DNA of 64,000 nucleotides, taken from contig NC_079876.1 of assembly GCF_029227915.1 (NCBI RefSeq), positions 9,178,001-9,242,000 of the forward strand, given 5' to 3'. The translations under genes were made by a program, and so were the position numbers. Below, in pieces: positions 1-9,252 of the stretch (positions are counted from its first letter, which is position 1; each line of letters starts with the position of its first letter). Below the pieces are notes generated by a model. It did no database searches. It had not been told where the DNA came from and saw nothing but the letters and a program-made list of their open reading frames with translations. The DNA is from Hydractinia symbiolongicarpus (lineage: Eukaryota; Cnidaria; Hydrozoa; Anthoathecata; Hydractiniidae).

Positions 1-374
1 CAGCCATTACAATGGGCGCTGTGGTAGCGTTTCAATTAAAAATTAAGATAAAAAAGTAATTTGTTTGCTGTGGGACCAATCCTAGCCATTAGCGCGCGCT
101 GAAGAAATAGCGACAGTTTCAAAAACTAAATTTCATTGACTTTCTAACGGTATCAATCCGTTTCAGTTACAACGATTGCGTCACATATTCGTACGAACAT
201 GTATTTAGCGATATTTTTCTCATATTACTGGGTTGCATCGCTTTTAACAGTGACACGATTGACTGTAAGACTAAATTTAACTGATTTTGGTCTGTGACGT
301 TATAAATTTTATAAGTGAGACAAGTGGACTCCAAGAAATAACATTCTTTTTAATTTGACATGATTGCCGGAACT
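1..374 (+). repeat. satellite monomer, type A (reference copy)
   Basis: Type A is recognised by CAGCCATTACAATGGGCGCT at its start, AGCGTTTCAATTAAAAATTA in place of the usual AGCGCTTCATTTAAG, CCATTAGCGCGCGC instead of CCGTTATCGCGCGC, ACGATTGCGTCACATATTCG with ACGAAC rather than ACCAAC, and a class II tail ending in GAGACAAGTGGACTCC. It recurs at 1495, 3362, 4482, 5229, 9989, 11109, 12229 and 12975. Its reverse strand holds a 64-codon frame that is not believed to be a gene. Confidence 0.9.
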
Positions 375-747
375 CAGCGATTACATTGGGCGCTGTGGTA
401 GCGCTTCATTTAAGAAAATAGATGAATAAGTCATTCTTTACTGTGGGACAAATCCTAGCCGTTATCGCGCGCTGAAGAAATAGCGACAGTTTCAAAAACT
501 ACATTTCATTGACTTTCTAACGGTGTCAGTCCGTTTGAGTTACAACGGTTGGATCACATATTCGTATCAAAATGTATTTAGCGATATTTTTCCGATATTA
601 CTAGGTTGCATCGCCTTTAACAATGAAACGATTGACTGTGGGATTTAATTGAACTAGCTTTGGACTGTGACCTGATGAATGTGATAAATGAGACAATTGG
701 ACTCCAAGAAATAACATTGTTCCTAATTTGACATGATTGCCGAAACT
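375..747 (+). repeat. satellite monomer, type B (reference copy)
   Basis: Type B carries TTTAAGAAAATAGATGAATA early, CCGATATTACTAGGTTGCAT in the middle and a class I tail. Four short dyads lie in this copy: GCGCT-GTGGT-AGCGC (390-404), AGTTT-CAA-AAACT (488-500), CAAC-G-GTTG (543-551) and TTGGA-C-TCCAA (697-707). It recurs at 2243, 5603 and 13349, with variants at 4856 and 12603. Confidence 0.9.
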
Positions 748-1120
748 CAGCGACTACACTTGGTGCTGTGGTAGCGCTTCATTTAAGATTTAAGATGAAA
801 AAGTCATTTTTTTACTGTGAGACCAATCCTAGCCGTTATCGCGCACTGAAGGAAAAGCGACAGTTTCAAAAACTACATTTCATTGACTTTTTAACAGGAT
901 CAATCCGTTCGAGTTACAACGCTTGAGTCACATATTCGTACCAACATGCATTTCTTGATATTTTTCAGGTATTACTAAGTTGTATGGCTTTTAACAGCAA
1001 AACGATTAACTGTGGGACTTAATTGAACTAATTATGGACTGTGACCCTATAAATGTGAAAGTGAGACAATTGGACTCCAAGAAATAACATTCTTCTTAAT
1101 TTGACATGATTGCCGAAACT
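748..1120 (+). repeat. satellite monomer, type C (reference copy; the retroelement target type)
   Basis: Type C is marked by CAGCGACTACACTTGGTGCT at its start, GAAGGAAAAGCGACAG, CCGTTCGAGTTACAACGCTT, CATGCATTTCTTGATATTTT, AGTTGTATGGCTTTTAACAG and a class III tail. It recurs at 2616, and it is the monomer interrupted by both retroelement copies: the left part ends at 5987 and 13733, and the right part resumes at about 9253 and 16998. Confidence 0.88.
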
Positions 1121-1494
1121 CAGCGATTACACTGGACGCTGTAGTAGCACTTCATTTAAGAATTAACATAAGAAAGTCATTTTTTTACTGTAAGACCAAT
1201 CCTAGCCGTTATTGCGCGCTGAAGAAATAGCAGCAGTTTCCAAAACTACAGTTCATTGACTTTCTAACGGTGTCAGTCCGTTTGAGTTTCAACGGTTGGG
1301 TCACATATTCGTACCAACATGTATTTAGCGATAATTATCTGACATTACTAGGTAGCATCGCTTTTAACAGTGAAACGATTGACTGTGGGACTTAATTGAA
1401 CTAACTTTGGTCTGTGACCTGATCAATGTGATAAATGAGAAAATTGGACTACAAGAAATAACATTCTTCTTAACTTGACATGATTGCCGAAACT
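1121..1494 (+). repeat. satellite monomer, type D (reference copy)
   Basis: Type D carries TGGACGCTGTAGTAGCACTT, which breaks the first dyad of the other types, then AATTAACATAAGAAAGTCAT, TACTGTAAGACCAATCC, AGCGATAATTATCTGACATT and a class I tail with GAGAAAATTGGACTACAAG. It recurs at 2989, 4108, 9615, 10735 and 11855. Related but more diverged forms appear from 17359 onward. Confidence 0.88.
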
Positions 1495-3361
1495 CAGCCA
1501 TTACAATGGGCGCTGTGGTAGCGTTTCAATTAAAAATTAAGATAAAAAAGTAATTTGTTTGCTGTGGGACCAATCCTAGCCATTAGCGCGCGCTGAAGAA
1601 ATAGCGACAGTTTCAAAAACTAAATTTCATTGACTTTCTAACGATATCAATCCGTTTCAGTTACAACGATTGCGTCACATATTCGTACGAACATGTATTT
1701 AGCGATATTTTTCTCATATTACTAGGTAGAATCGCTTTTAACAGTGAAACGATTGACTGTGAGACTAAATTTAACTGATTTTGGTCTGTGACGTTGTAAA
1801 TGTTATAAGTGAGACAAGTGGACTCCAAGAAATAACATTCTTTATAATTTGACATGATTGCCGGAACTCAGCGATTACACTGGGCGCTGTGGTAGCGCTT
1901 CATTTAAGATTTAAGATGAAAAAGTCATTTTTTTACTGTGGGACCAATCCTAGCCATTAGCGCGCGCTGAAGAAATAGCGACAGTTTCAAAAATTACATT
2001 TCATTGACTTTCTAACGGTATCAATCCGTTTCAGTCACAACGATTGCGTCACATATTCGTACGAACATGTATTTAGCGATATTTTTCTCATATTACTAGG
2101 TTGCATCGCTTTTAACAGTGAAACGATTGACTGTGAGACTAAATTTAATTGATTTTGATCTGTGACGTTATAAATTTTATAAGTGAGACAAGTGGACTCC
2201 AAGAAATAACATTCTTTTTAATTTGACATGATTGCCGGAACTCAGCGATTACATTGGGCGCTGTGGTAGCGCTTCATTTAAGAAAATAGATGAATAAGTC
2301 ATTCTTTACTGTGGGACAAATCCTAGCCGTTATCGCGCGCTGAAGAAATAGCGACAGTTTCAAAAACTACATTTCATTGACTTTCTAACGGTGTCAGTCC
2401 GTTTGAGTTACAACGGTTGGATCACATATTCGTATCAAAATGTATTTAGCGATATTTTTCCGATATTACTAGGTTGCATCGCCTTTAACAATGAAACGAT
2501 TGACTGTGGGACTTAATTGAACTAGCTTTGGACTGTGACCTGATGAATGTGATAAATGAGACAATTGGACTCCAAGAAATAACATTGTTCCTAATTTGAC
2601 ATGATTGCCGAAACTCAGCGACTACACTGGGTGCTGTGGTAGCGCTTCATTTAAGATTTAAGATGAAAAAGTCATTTTTTTACTGTGGGACCAATCCTAG
2701 CCGTTATCGCGCACTGAAGGAAAAGCGACAGTTTCAAAAACTACATTTCATTGACTTTTTAACAGGATCAATCCGTTCGAGTTACAACGCTTGAGTCACA
2801 TATTCGTACCAACATGCATTTCTTGATATTTTTCAGGTATTACTAAGTTGTATGGCTTTTAACAGCGAAACGATTAACTGTGGGACTTAATTGAACTAAT
2901 TATGGACTGTGACCCTATAAATGTGAAAGTGAGACAATTGGACTCCAAGAAATAACATTCTTCTTAATTTGACATGATTGCCGAAACTCAGCGATTACAC
3001 TGGACGCTGTAGTAGCACTTCATTTAAGAATTAACATAAGAAAGTCATTTTTTACTGTAAGACCAATCCTAGCCGTTATTGCGCGCTGAAGAAATAGCAG
3101 CAGTTTCAAAAACTACAGTTCATTGACTTTCTAACGGTGTCAGTCCGTTTGAGTTTCAACGGTTGGGTCACATATTCGTACCAACATGTATTTAGCGATA
3201 ATTATCTGACATTACTAGATAGCATCGCTTTTAACAGTGAAACGATTGACTGTGGGACTTAATTGAACTAACTTTGGCCTGTGACCTGATCAATGTGATA
3301 AATGAGAAAATTGGACTACAAGAAATAACATTCTTCTTAACTTGACATGATTGCCGAAACT
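1495..3361 (+). repeat. five-monomer variant of the ABCD repeat
   Basis: The order is A (1495), a chimeric monomer (1869), B (2243), C (2616), D (2989). The chimeric monomer begins like type C (TTTAAGATTTAAGATGAAAA) and then carries the type A words CCATTAGCGCGCGC and ACGATTGCGTCACATATTCG with a class II tail. The extra 374 bp is what one unequal exchange between neighbouring monomers would leave. Confidence 0.82.
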
Positions 3362-5987
3362 CAGCCATTACAATGGGCGCTGTGGTAGCGTTTCAATTAA
3401 AAATTAAGATAAAAAAGTAATTTGTTTGCTGTGGGACCAATCCTAGCCATTAGCGCGCACTGAAGAAATAGCGACAGTTTCAAAAACTAAATTTCATTGA
3501 CTTTCTAACGGTATCAATCCGTTTCAGTTACAACGATTGCGTCACATATTCGTACGAACATGTATTTAGCGATATTTTTCTCATATTACTGGGTTGCATC
3601 GCTTTTAACAGTGACACGATTGACTGTAAGACTAAATTTAACTGATTTTGGTCTGTGACGTTATAAATGTTATAAGTGAGACAAGTGGACTCCAAGAAAT
3701 AACATTCTTTATAATTTGACATGATTGCCGGAACTCAGCGATTACACTGGGCGCTGTGGTAGCGCTTCATTTAAGAAAATAGATAAGTAAGTCATTCTTT
3801 ACTGTGGGACCAATCCTAGCCGTTATCGCGAGCTGAAGGAAAAGCGACAGTTTCAAAAACTACATTTCATTGACTTTTTAACAGGATCAATCCGTTCGAG
3901 TTACAACGCTTGAGTCACATATTCGTACCAACATGCATTTCTTGATATTTTTCAGGTATTACTAAGTTGTATGGCTTTTAACAGCGAAACGATTAACTGT
4001 GGGACTTAATTGAACTAATTATGGACTGTGACCCTATAAATGTGAAAGTGAGACAATTGGACTCCAAGAAATAACATTCATCTTAATTTGACATGATTGC
4101 CGAAACTCAGCGATTACACTGGACGCTGTAGTAGCACTTCATTTAAGAATTAACATAAGAAAGTCATTTTTTTACTGTAAGACCAATCCTAGCCGTTATT
4201 GCGCGCTGAAGAAATAGCAGCAGTTTCAAAAACTAAATTTCATTGACTTTCTAACGGTGTCAGTCCGTTTGAGTTTCAACGGTTGGGTCACATATTCGTA
4301 CCAACATGTATTTAGCGATAATTATCTGACATTACTAGATAGCATCGCTTTTAACAGTGAAACGATTGACTGTGGGACTTAATTGAACTAACTTTGGCCT
4401 GTGACCTGATCAATGTGATAAATGAGAAAATTGGACTACAAGAAATAACATTCTTCTTAACTTGACATGATTGCCGAAACTCAGCCATTACAATGGGCGC
4501 TGTGGTAGCGTTTCAATTAAAAATTAAGATAAAAAAGTAATTTGTTTGCTGTGGGACCAATCCTAGCCATTAGCGCGCGCTGAAGAAATAGCGACAGTTT
4601 CAAAAACTAAATTTCATTGACTTTCTAACGGTATCAATCCGTTTCAGTTACAACGATTGCGTCACATATTCGTACGAACATGTATTTAGCGATATTTTTC
4701 TCATATTACTAGGTTGCATCGCTTTTAACAGTGACACGATTGACTGTAAGACTAAATTTAACTGATTTTGGTCTGTGACGTTATAAATGTTATAAGTGAG
4801 ACAAGTGGACTCCAAGAAATAACATTCTTTATAATTTGACATGATTGCCGGAACTCAGCGATTACACTGGGCGCTGTGGTAGCGCTTCATTTAAGAAAAT
4901 AGATAAGTAAGTCATTCTTTACTGTGGGACCAATCCTAGCCGTTATCGCGCGGTGAAGAAATAGAGACAGTTTCAAAAACTACATTTCATTGACTTTCTA
5001 ACGGTGTCAGTCCGTTTGAGTTGCAACGGTTGGATCACATATTCGTACCAACATGTAGTTAGCGATACTTTTCGGAAATTACTAGGTTGCATCGCCTTTA
5101 CCAATGAAACGATTGACTGTGGGATTTAATTGAACTTACTTTGGACTGTGACATGATCAATGTGATAAATGACAAAATTGGACTCCAAGAAATAACATTC
5201 TTCTTAACTTGACATGATTGCCGAAACTCAGCCATTACAATGGGCGCTGTGGAAGCGTTTCAATTAAAAATTAAGATGAAAAAGTCATTTGTTTGCTGTG
5301 GGACCAATCCTAGCCATTAGCGCGCGCTGAGGAAATAGCGACAGTTTCAAAAACTAAATTTCATTGACTTTCTAACGGTATCAATCCGTTTCAGTTACAA
5401 CGATTGCGTCACATATCCGTACGAACATGTATTTAGCGATATTTTTCTCATATTAATAGGTTGCATTGCTTTTAACAGTGAAACGATTGACTGTGAGACT
5501 AAATTTAACTGATTTTGGTCTGTGACGGTATAAATGTTATAAGTGAGACAAGTGGACTCCAAGAAATAATATTCTTTATAATTTGACATGATTGCCGGAA
5601 CTCAGCAATTACACTGGGCGCTGTGGTAGCGCTTCATTTAAGAAAATAGATAAGTAAGTCATTCTTTACTGTGGGACCAATCCTAGCCGTTATCGCGCTC
5701 TGAGGAAATAGCGACAGTTTCAAAAACTACATTTCATTGACTTTCTAACGGTGTCAGTCCGTTTGAGTTGCAACGGTTGGATCACATATACGTACCAACA
5801 TGTATTTAGCGATATTTTTCGGATATTACTAGGTTGCATCGCCTTTAACAATGAAACGATTGACTGTGGGACTTAATTGAACTAACTTTGGACTGTGACC
5901 TGATGAATGTAATAAATGAGACAATTGGACTTCAAGAAATAACATTGTTCTTAATTTGACATGATTGCCGAAACTCAGCGACTACAC
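3362..5987 (+). repeat. A-BC-D trimer plus A/B pairs, up to the retroelement junction
   Basis: A 1,120-bp trimer A (3362), BC hybrid (3736), D (4108) is followed by A (4482), B variant (4856), A variant (5229), B (5603) and the first 12 bp of a C monomer (5976-5987), where the retroelement begins. The BC hybrid starts as type B (AAGAAAATAGATAAGTAAG) and becomes type C by GAAGGAAAAGCGACAG near 3836. No gene is seen in this stretch. Confidence 0.85.
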
Positions 5988-7227
5988 AGCAGGGGTATTC
6001 AACAGGCTTGGACTAGTTTGCGATGATAATAAATCTGATATTCCTGATGAATGTGTTGGGAGTCAATATAGAAATGATCAAAATCCGACACATAATTCTT
6101 ACCAAAATTCTTTAGATGAAATACATAAATTACGAATTAAGTACCCTTCCAATCCTCTTTTAGGCTATTTAAACATTAATAGTCTCAGAAACAAAATAAT
6201 TGATGCAAGAGAAATTCTGACAGAATTTTCACCTGATTTTTTTGTATTTGCTGAAACCAAACTAGATGAGAGTTTTCCAAACGAACAATTCTATATTGAT
6301 AACTATATTAGAACTAGAAAAGATAGGAACAAAAATGGAGGAGGGTTAATTGAATATGTTAAGAACGGAATAGCCTGTAGGCAAGTTAATGATTTGGGTA
6401 TAACAAATAATGAAATCATTTCCTCAGAATTAACGATAAGAAATAAAAAATGGACAGTTATCAGTATTTATAGACCACCTCATTATTCAAACTTAAACAA
6501 CTTTTTTGAGGAATTAGAGATAGCTTTAAATAAAGCTCTATCTAAAGTCGAAAACATAATAATTATGGGTGATATAAATATCGATTGCCATAACTCGAAC
6601 GATTCTGGTTTCGAAACCTTAAATAATTTCTGTGATATTTTTAGTCTTGAAAATCTTGTCAAAAACAAAACTTGTTTTGCTAGTCCTAACGGAACAGCTA
6701 TATATGTCATTCTTACAAATAGACCCAGATGTTTTCAACACACACTAACATGTGAAACAGGATTAAGTGATCATCATCATATGGTAACAACATTTTTAAA
6801 ATCTCATTTAGCACGCTTAGCATCCAAGAAAATTATTTACAGAAGTTACAAAAATTTTAATGAAGCCAACTTTTTACGTGATGTTGAGAACGCAAATTTT
6901 ATTTGTAATAGTAAAGATCCTGAACTGAATTATGAAAACCTCACCAATGTTTTCACATCTATCATAGAAAAGCATGCCCCACAGAAGCAAAAAACTCTGC
7001 GTGGAAAAGAGGCACCATTTATGACAAAAGAGTTTAAAAAGGCAATATATACAAGGTCTAGGTTCAAAAATAAATACAATAAAAATCCTACTTCTGAAAA
7101 CAAAATCACGTACAAGAAACAGAGAAACAAGTGTGTAAATTTACGCAAAAAGGCTATCAAAAACCATTTCAAAAAGGGTAACAGAATCAGGTTTTATTTC
7201 CAGAAAAACCTTTTGGGAAACTGTTAA
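5988..7227 (+). pseudogene. retroelement endonuclease region (copy 1), frameshifted before the RT
   Basis: The open frame runs 5965-7227, but its first eight codons are satellite and its nominal start is TTG, so no true start is present. It encodes an exonuclease-endonuclease-phosphatase fold as in LINE ORF2 proteins, which nicks target DNA for target-primed reverse transcription. Visible motifs (residues counted from 5965) are LNINS at 69-73, the metal-binding Glu in ETKLD at 97, IYRPP at 168-172, GDIND-like GDINID at 202-207 and the SDHH catalytic His region at 268-271. In the block usually read T-x-ID-x-ILTN, Tyr 247 stands where the family normally has Asp, a likely loss of function. A Lys/Arg-rich linker follows. 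The frame ends at TAA 7225-7227 while the RT continues in the next frame. Copy 2 has the same end and the same Tyr. Confidence 0.88.
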
Positions 7228-7231
7228 ACCC

Positions 7232-9068
7232 TTGATATCAAATAAAAGTGGAATAAGCAAAGGAGATATAGCGATCGCTCAAAATGAAAGTTTAGTTACT
7301 GATAAAAAACAGCTAACCAAACTTTTCAACGAATACTACATCAATATTTTAGAAAATTCTTGCGGCATGAAACCAAATCCTATAAAATATAAGAATGTAA
7401 ATGATAAGTCAAAAATGATTGAAGAAATTGTTGATAGTTTTGAAAATCATCCAAGTATCATTAAAATAAATGAAATCAATGATTCTAACAACAATGAGAA
7501 CTTCACATTACAAGAAGTTCATGAAAATACAATTTTTAAACTGTTTAATGATTTAAACACCAAAGTATCAACAGGTGAAGATACAATACCATCAAAGCTG
7601 ACAAAATTAGCAAAAAGGCACCTAGTAACGCCACTAACAGATGCTATAAATAGTAGCATAGCTTCAAACAAATTTCCAAGCAAAGCTAAGCGGGCTGCTG
7701 TAACGCCATTGGATAAGGGAGGAAAAGATAAAACTAAAATATCAAACTACAGGCCTGTCAGTGTTTTAAATGTTTTTTCTAAATTTTACGAAAGGGTTAT
7801 GAAAGAACAAATAACCGCTTATATGGAATCAAAATTGTCGACCTTTCTCTCCGCCTATAGGAAATGCTATAGTACCCAACAAGTACTAATTCGCTTAATA
7901 GAGGAATGGAAGAGTAAACTTGATAAGAATTATGTGGTGGGTGCGATTTTGATGGATCTTTCAAAAGCTTTTGACTGTGTACCACATGACTTACTAATTG
8001 CGAAATTAGCTGCTTACGGATTTGACAATAAGTCTCTTCAATTCATTCTATCTTATCTTACTGATAGAGAGCAAGCCACTCGAATAAATGGGATCTATAG
8101 TCTATTTCAAATTATCTTATCTGGTGTACCACAAGGTTCTATTTTGAGACCTATCATATTCAATATATTTATAAATGATTTGTTTCTTTTTATAGAAAAA
8201 TATAACTTACATAATTACGCTGATGATAACACAATATCCAACTTCTCAAATTCTATTCCTAATTTGATAAATACTTTAGAAAACAAAGCTAAAACTGCCC
8301 TCTCCTGGTTAAAAAAGAATAAAATGATTGCAAACCGTGAAAAGTTTCACTCGATAATTCTGACAAAAAATAAGGCAGATAATTTAGGTTTAAAATTTAA
8401 CATAGGAAATAAAATTATTGAAAGTGAAAATAACGTGAAATTACTAGGTGTGACTATAGACAATAAATTAAATTTTGACAGACACGTTAGTGATTTGTGT
8501 CGCAAGGCATCAGCCCAACTAAATGCCTTATTTCGATTTAGAAGTTTCTTATCCTTTCAAGCAAAATATATTTTAGTTCAAAGTTTTATCTACGCAAATT
8601 TCAATTATTGTTCCCTTATAAGGCATTTTTCTTCTTCTAAATCTTTATCTAAAGTCGAAATGATACAAAAACGAGCATTAAGATTTCTGTATAATGATAC
8701 GGTAAGTACATACCAAAATTTACTTGAAAATTCCAGCAAGAGTCACATGAATGTAAATCGCTTACGGTCATTGTGTATAGAAATCTCTAAAACTATAAAT
8801 AACAGCAGCCCTCTTTTTATGAAAGATATATTTTGTTTAAATGATAACGGTAGGACAGTCAGAGAACAAAATACAAATAATTTGGTAGTCTTAAGGAAAA
8901 GGACCGCGACTCTTGGAACTAATAGCTTATCAGCCCTGGGACCAAAGATTTTGGAATAACCTACCATCACATTTGAAACGATGTGACAACCTTAAAGTTT
9001 TTAAAAGCACGATTAAAATGTGGGACGGATCTAAATGTAACTGTGATGAATGTATGGTCCCCTTATAG
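7232..9068 (+). pseudogene. retroelement reverse transcriptase (copy 1), 3' frameshift
   Basis: The reverse transcriptase region of a LINE ORF2 is open as 575 codons (7232-8959), and the frame is already open further upstream, overlapping the endonuclease end. Palm motifs are present: NYRPVSVLN near 172, the catalytic Asp 242 in LMDLSKAFD, SGVPQGSIL at 297-305 and the YADD box at 329-332. The residue after SGVPQGSIL, normally Gly (LGP), is Arg (codon AGA at 8147). A four-T run at 8949-8952, against three T in copy 2, shifts the frame and stops it at 8957-8959. The remaining tail, which in copy 2 ends in a Cys-rich CNCDEC motif, continues out of frame to a stop at 9066-9068. Other differences from copy 2 include Lys for Glu twice and NREKF for NPEKF. 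Copy 1 is the more decayed one in this domain. Confidence 0.9.
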
Positions 9069-9140
9069 AACTTTGTTGTTATTATTGTTTATATATATAA
9101 AAAAAATGATTTTATTTAATTGTAAACATAAAAAAAATTT

Positions 9141-9210
9141 AGTCGATTTACATTAGTTTTCTTAATTACTTTTTTTTTGGAAACTATTGTAAATATGTGA
9201 AAAATCGACT
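9141..9210 (+). other. inverted repeat in retroelement 3' UTR (copy 1)
   Basis: AGTCGATTT at 9141-9149 pairs with AAATCGACT at 9202-9210, giving a 9-bp stem with a loop of about 52 nt. It is conserved in copy 2. LINE 3' UTRs often carry structure recognised by their own RT, but that role is only inferred here. Confidence 0.55.
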
Positions 9211-9213
9211 TTA

Positions 9214-9219
9214 AATAAA
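9214..9219 (+). promoter_or_regulatory. AATAAA polyadenylation signal (copy 1)
   Basis: A canonical AATAAA lies immediately upstream of the A-rich tail, as expected for a retrotransposed transcript. Confidence 0.6.
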
Positions 9220-9252
9220 TTGAAAAGAAAAAAAGAAAAAAAAAAGAAAAGA

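Larger units (their letters stand above)
1..1494 (+). repeat. ABCD four-monomer higher-order repeat
   Basis: Monomers A, B, C and D follow each other once here, giving a 1,494-bp unit. The same B-C-D order returns at 2243-3361 with an offset of 1,868 bp and only scattered differences, for example GGATTTAATT against GGACTTAATT in the B tail. This is the simplest higher-order unit of the left part of the window. Confidence 0.85.
5988..9252 (+). mobile_element. non-LTR retrotransposon, 5'-truncated, copy 1
   Basis: This about 3.27-kb insert holds a LINE-type endonuclease frame, a reverse transcriptase frame, a 3' UTR with AATAAA and an A-rich tail, all on the plus strand. The motif style (GYLNINSLRNK, SGVPQGSIL, YADD, a Cys-rich C-terminal end) is that of the CR1/Jockey group with an apurinic-type endonuclease. 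The exact clade is not resolved. No ORF1 (gag-like) and no recognisable 5' UTR are present, so the 5' end is probably truncated. The left junction follows satellite CAGCGACTACAC at 5987. On the right, type C satellite resumes at ACTCGGTGCTG (about 9253). No clear target-site duplication is visible; at most the 2 bp AC are shared. At least three lesions make it non-autonomous. Confidence 0.93.
9069..9252 (+). other. retroelement 3' UTR and A-rich tail (copy 1)
   Basis: After the ancestral stop at 9066-9068 there is an AT-rich stretch with a TATATATA run, a T-run and an A-rich tail of A blocks broken by single G residues (about 9222-9252). The tail meets type C satellite at ACTCGGTGCTG. No coding potential is seen. 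Confidence 0.8.

Noticed and set aside
375-550. tRNA-like words: CTGTGGTAGCGC resembles a D-arm and CCGTTCGAGTTAC in type C resembles part of a B box
   Set aside because: The two words lie about 140 bp apart, the acceptor and anticodon stems are absent, and most monomers read CCGTTTGAGTTAC. A tRNA-derived SINE origin of the monomer is not supported without a covariance-model search.
561-585. Possible CENP-B box at TTCGTACCAACATG in most monomers
   Set aside because: Only the TTCG-N4-A half fits; the CGGG half of the known box is missing.
5965-5990. Start of the endonuclease frame at 5965 as a real translation start
   Set aside because: The codon is TTG and it lies in satellite upstream of the element boundary at 5988; the first eight codons are not part of the retroelement.
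5988-6160. A gag-like ORF1 or promoter at the 5' end of the retroelement
   Set aside because: The sequence runs directly into the endonuclease linker; no zinc-knuckle region or 5' UTR is seen, so the element is treated as truncated.
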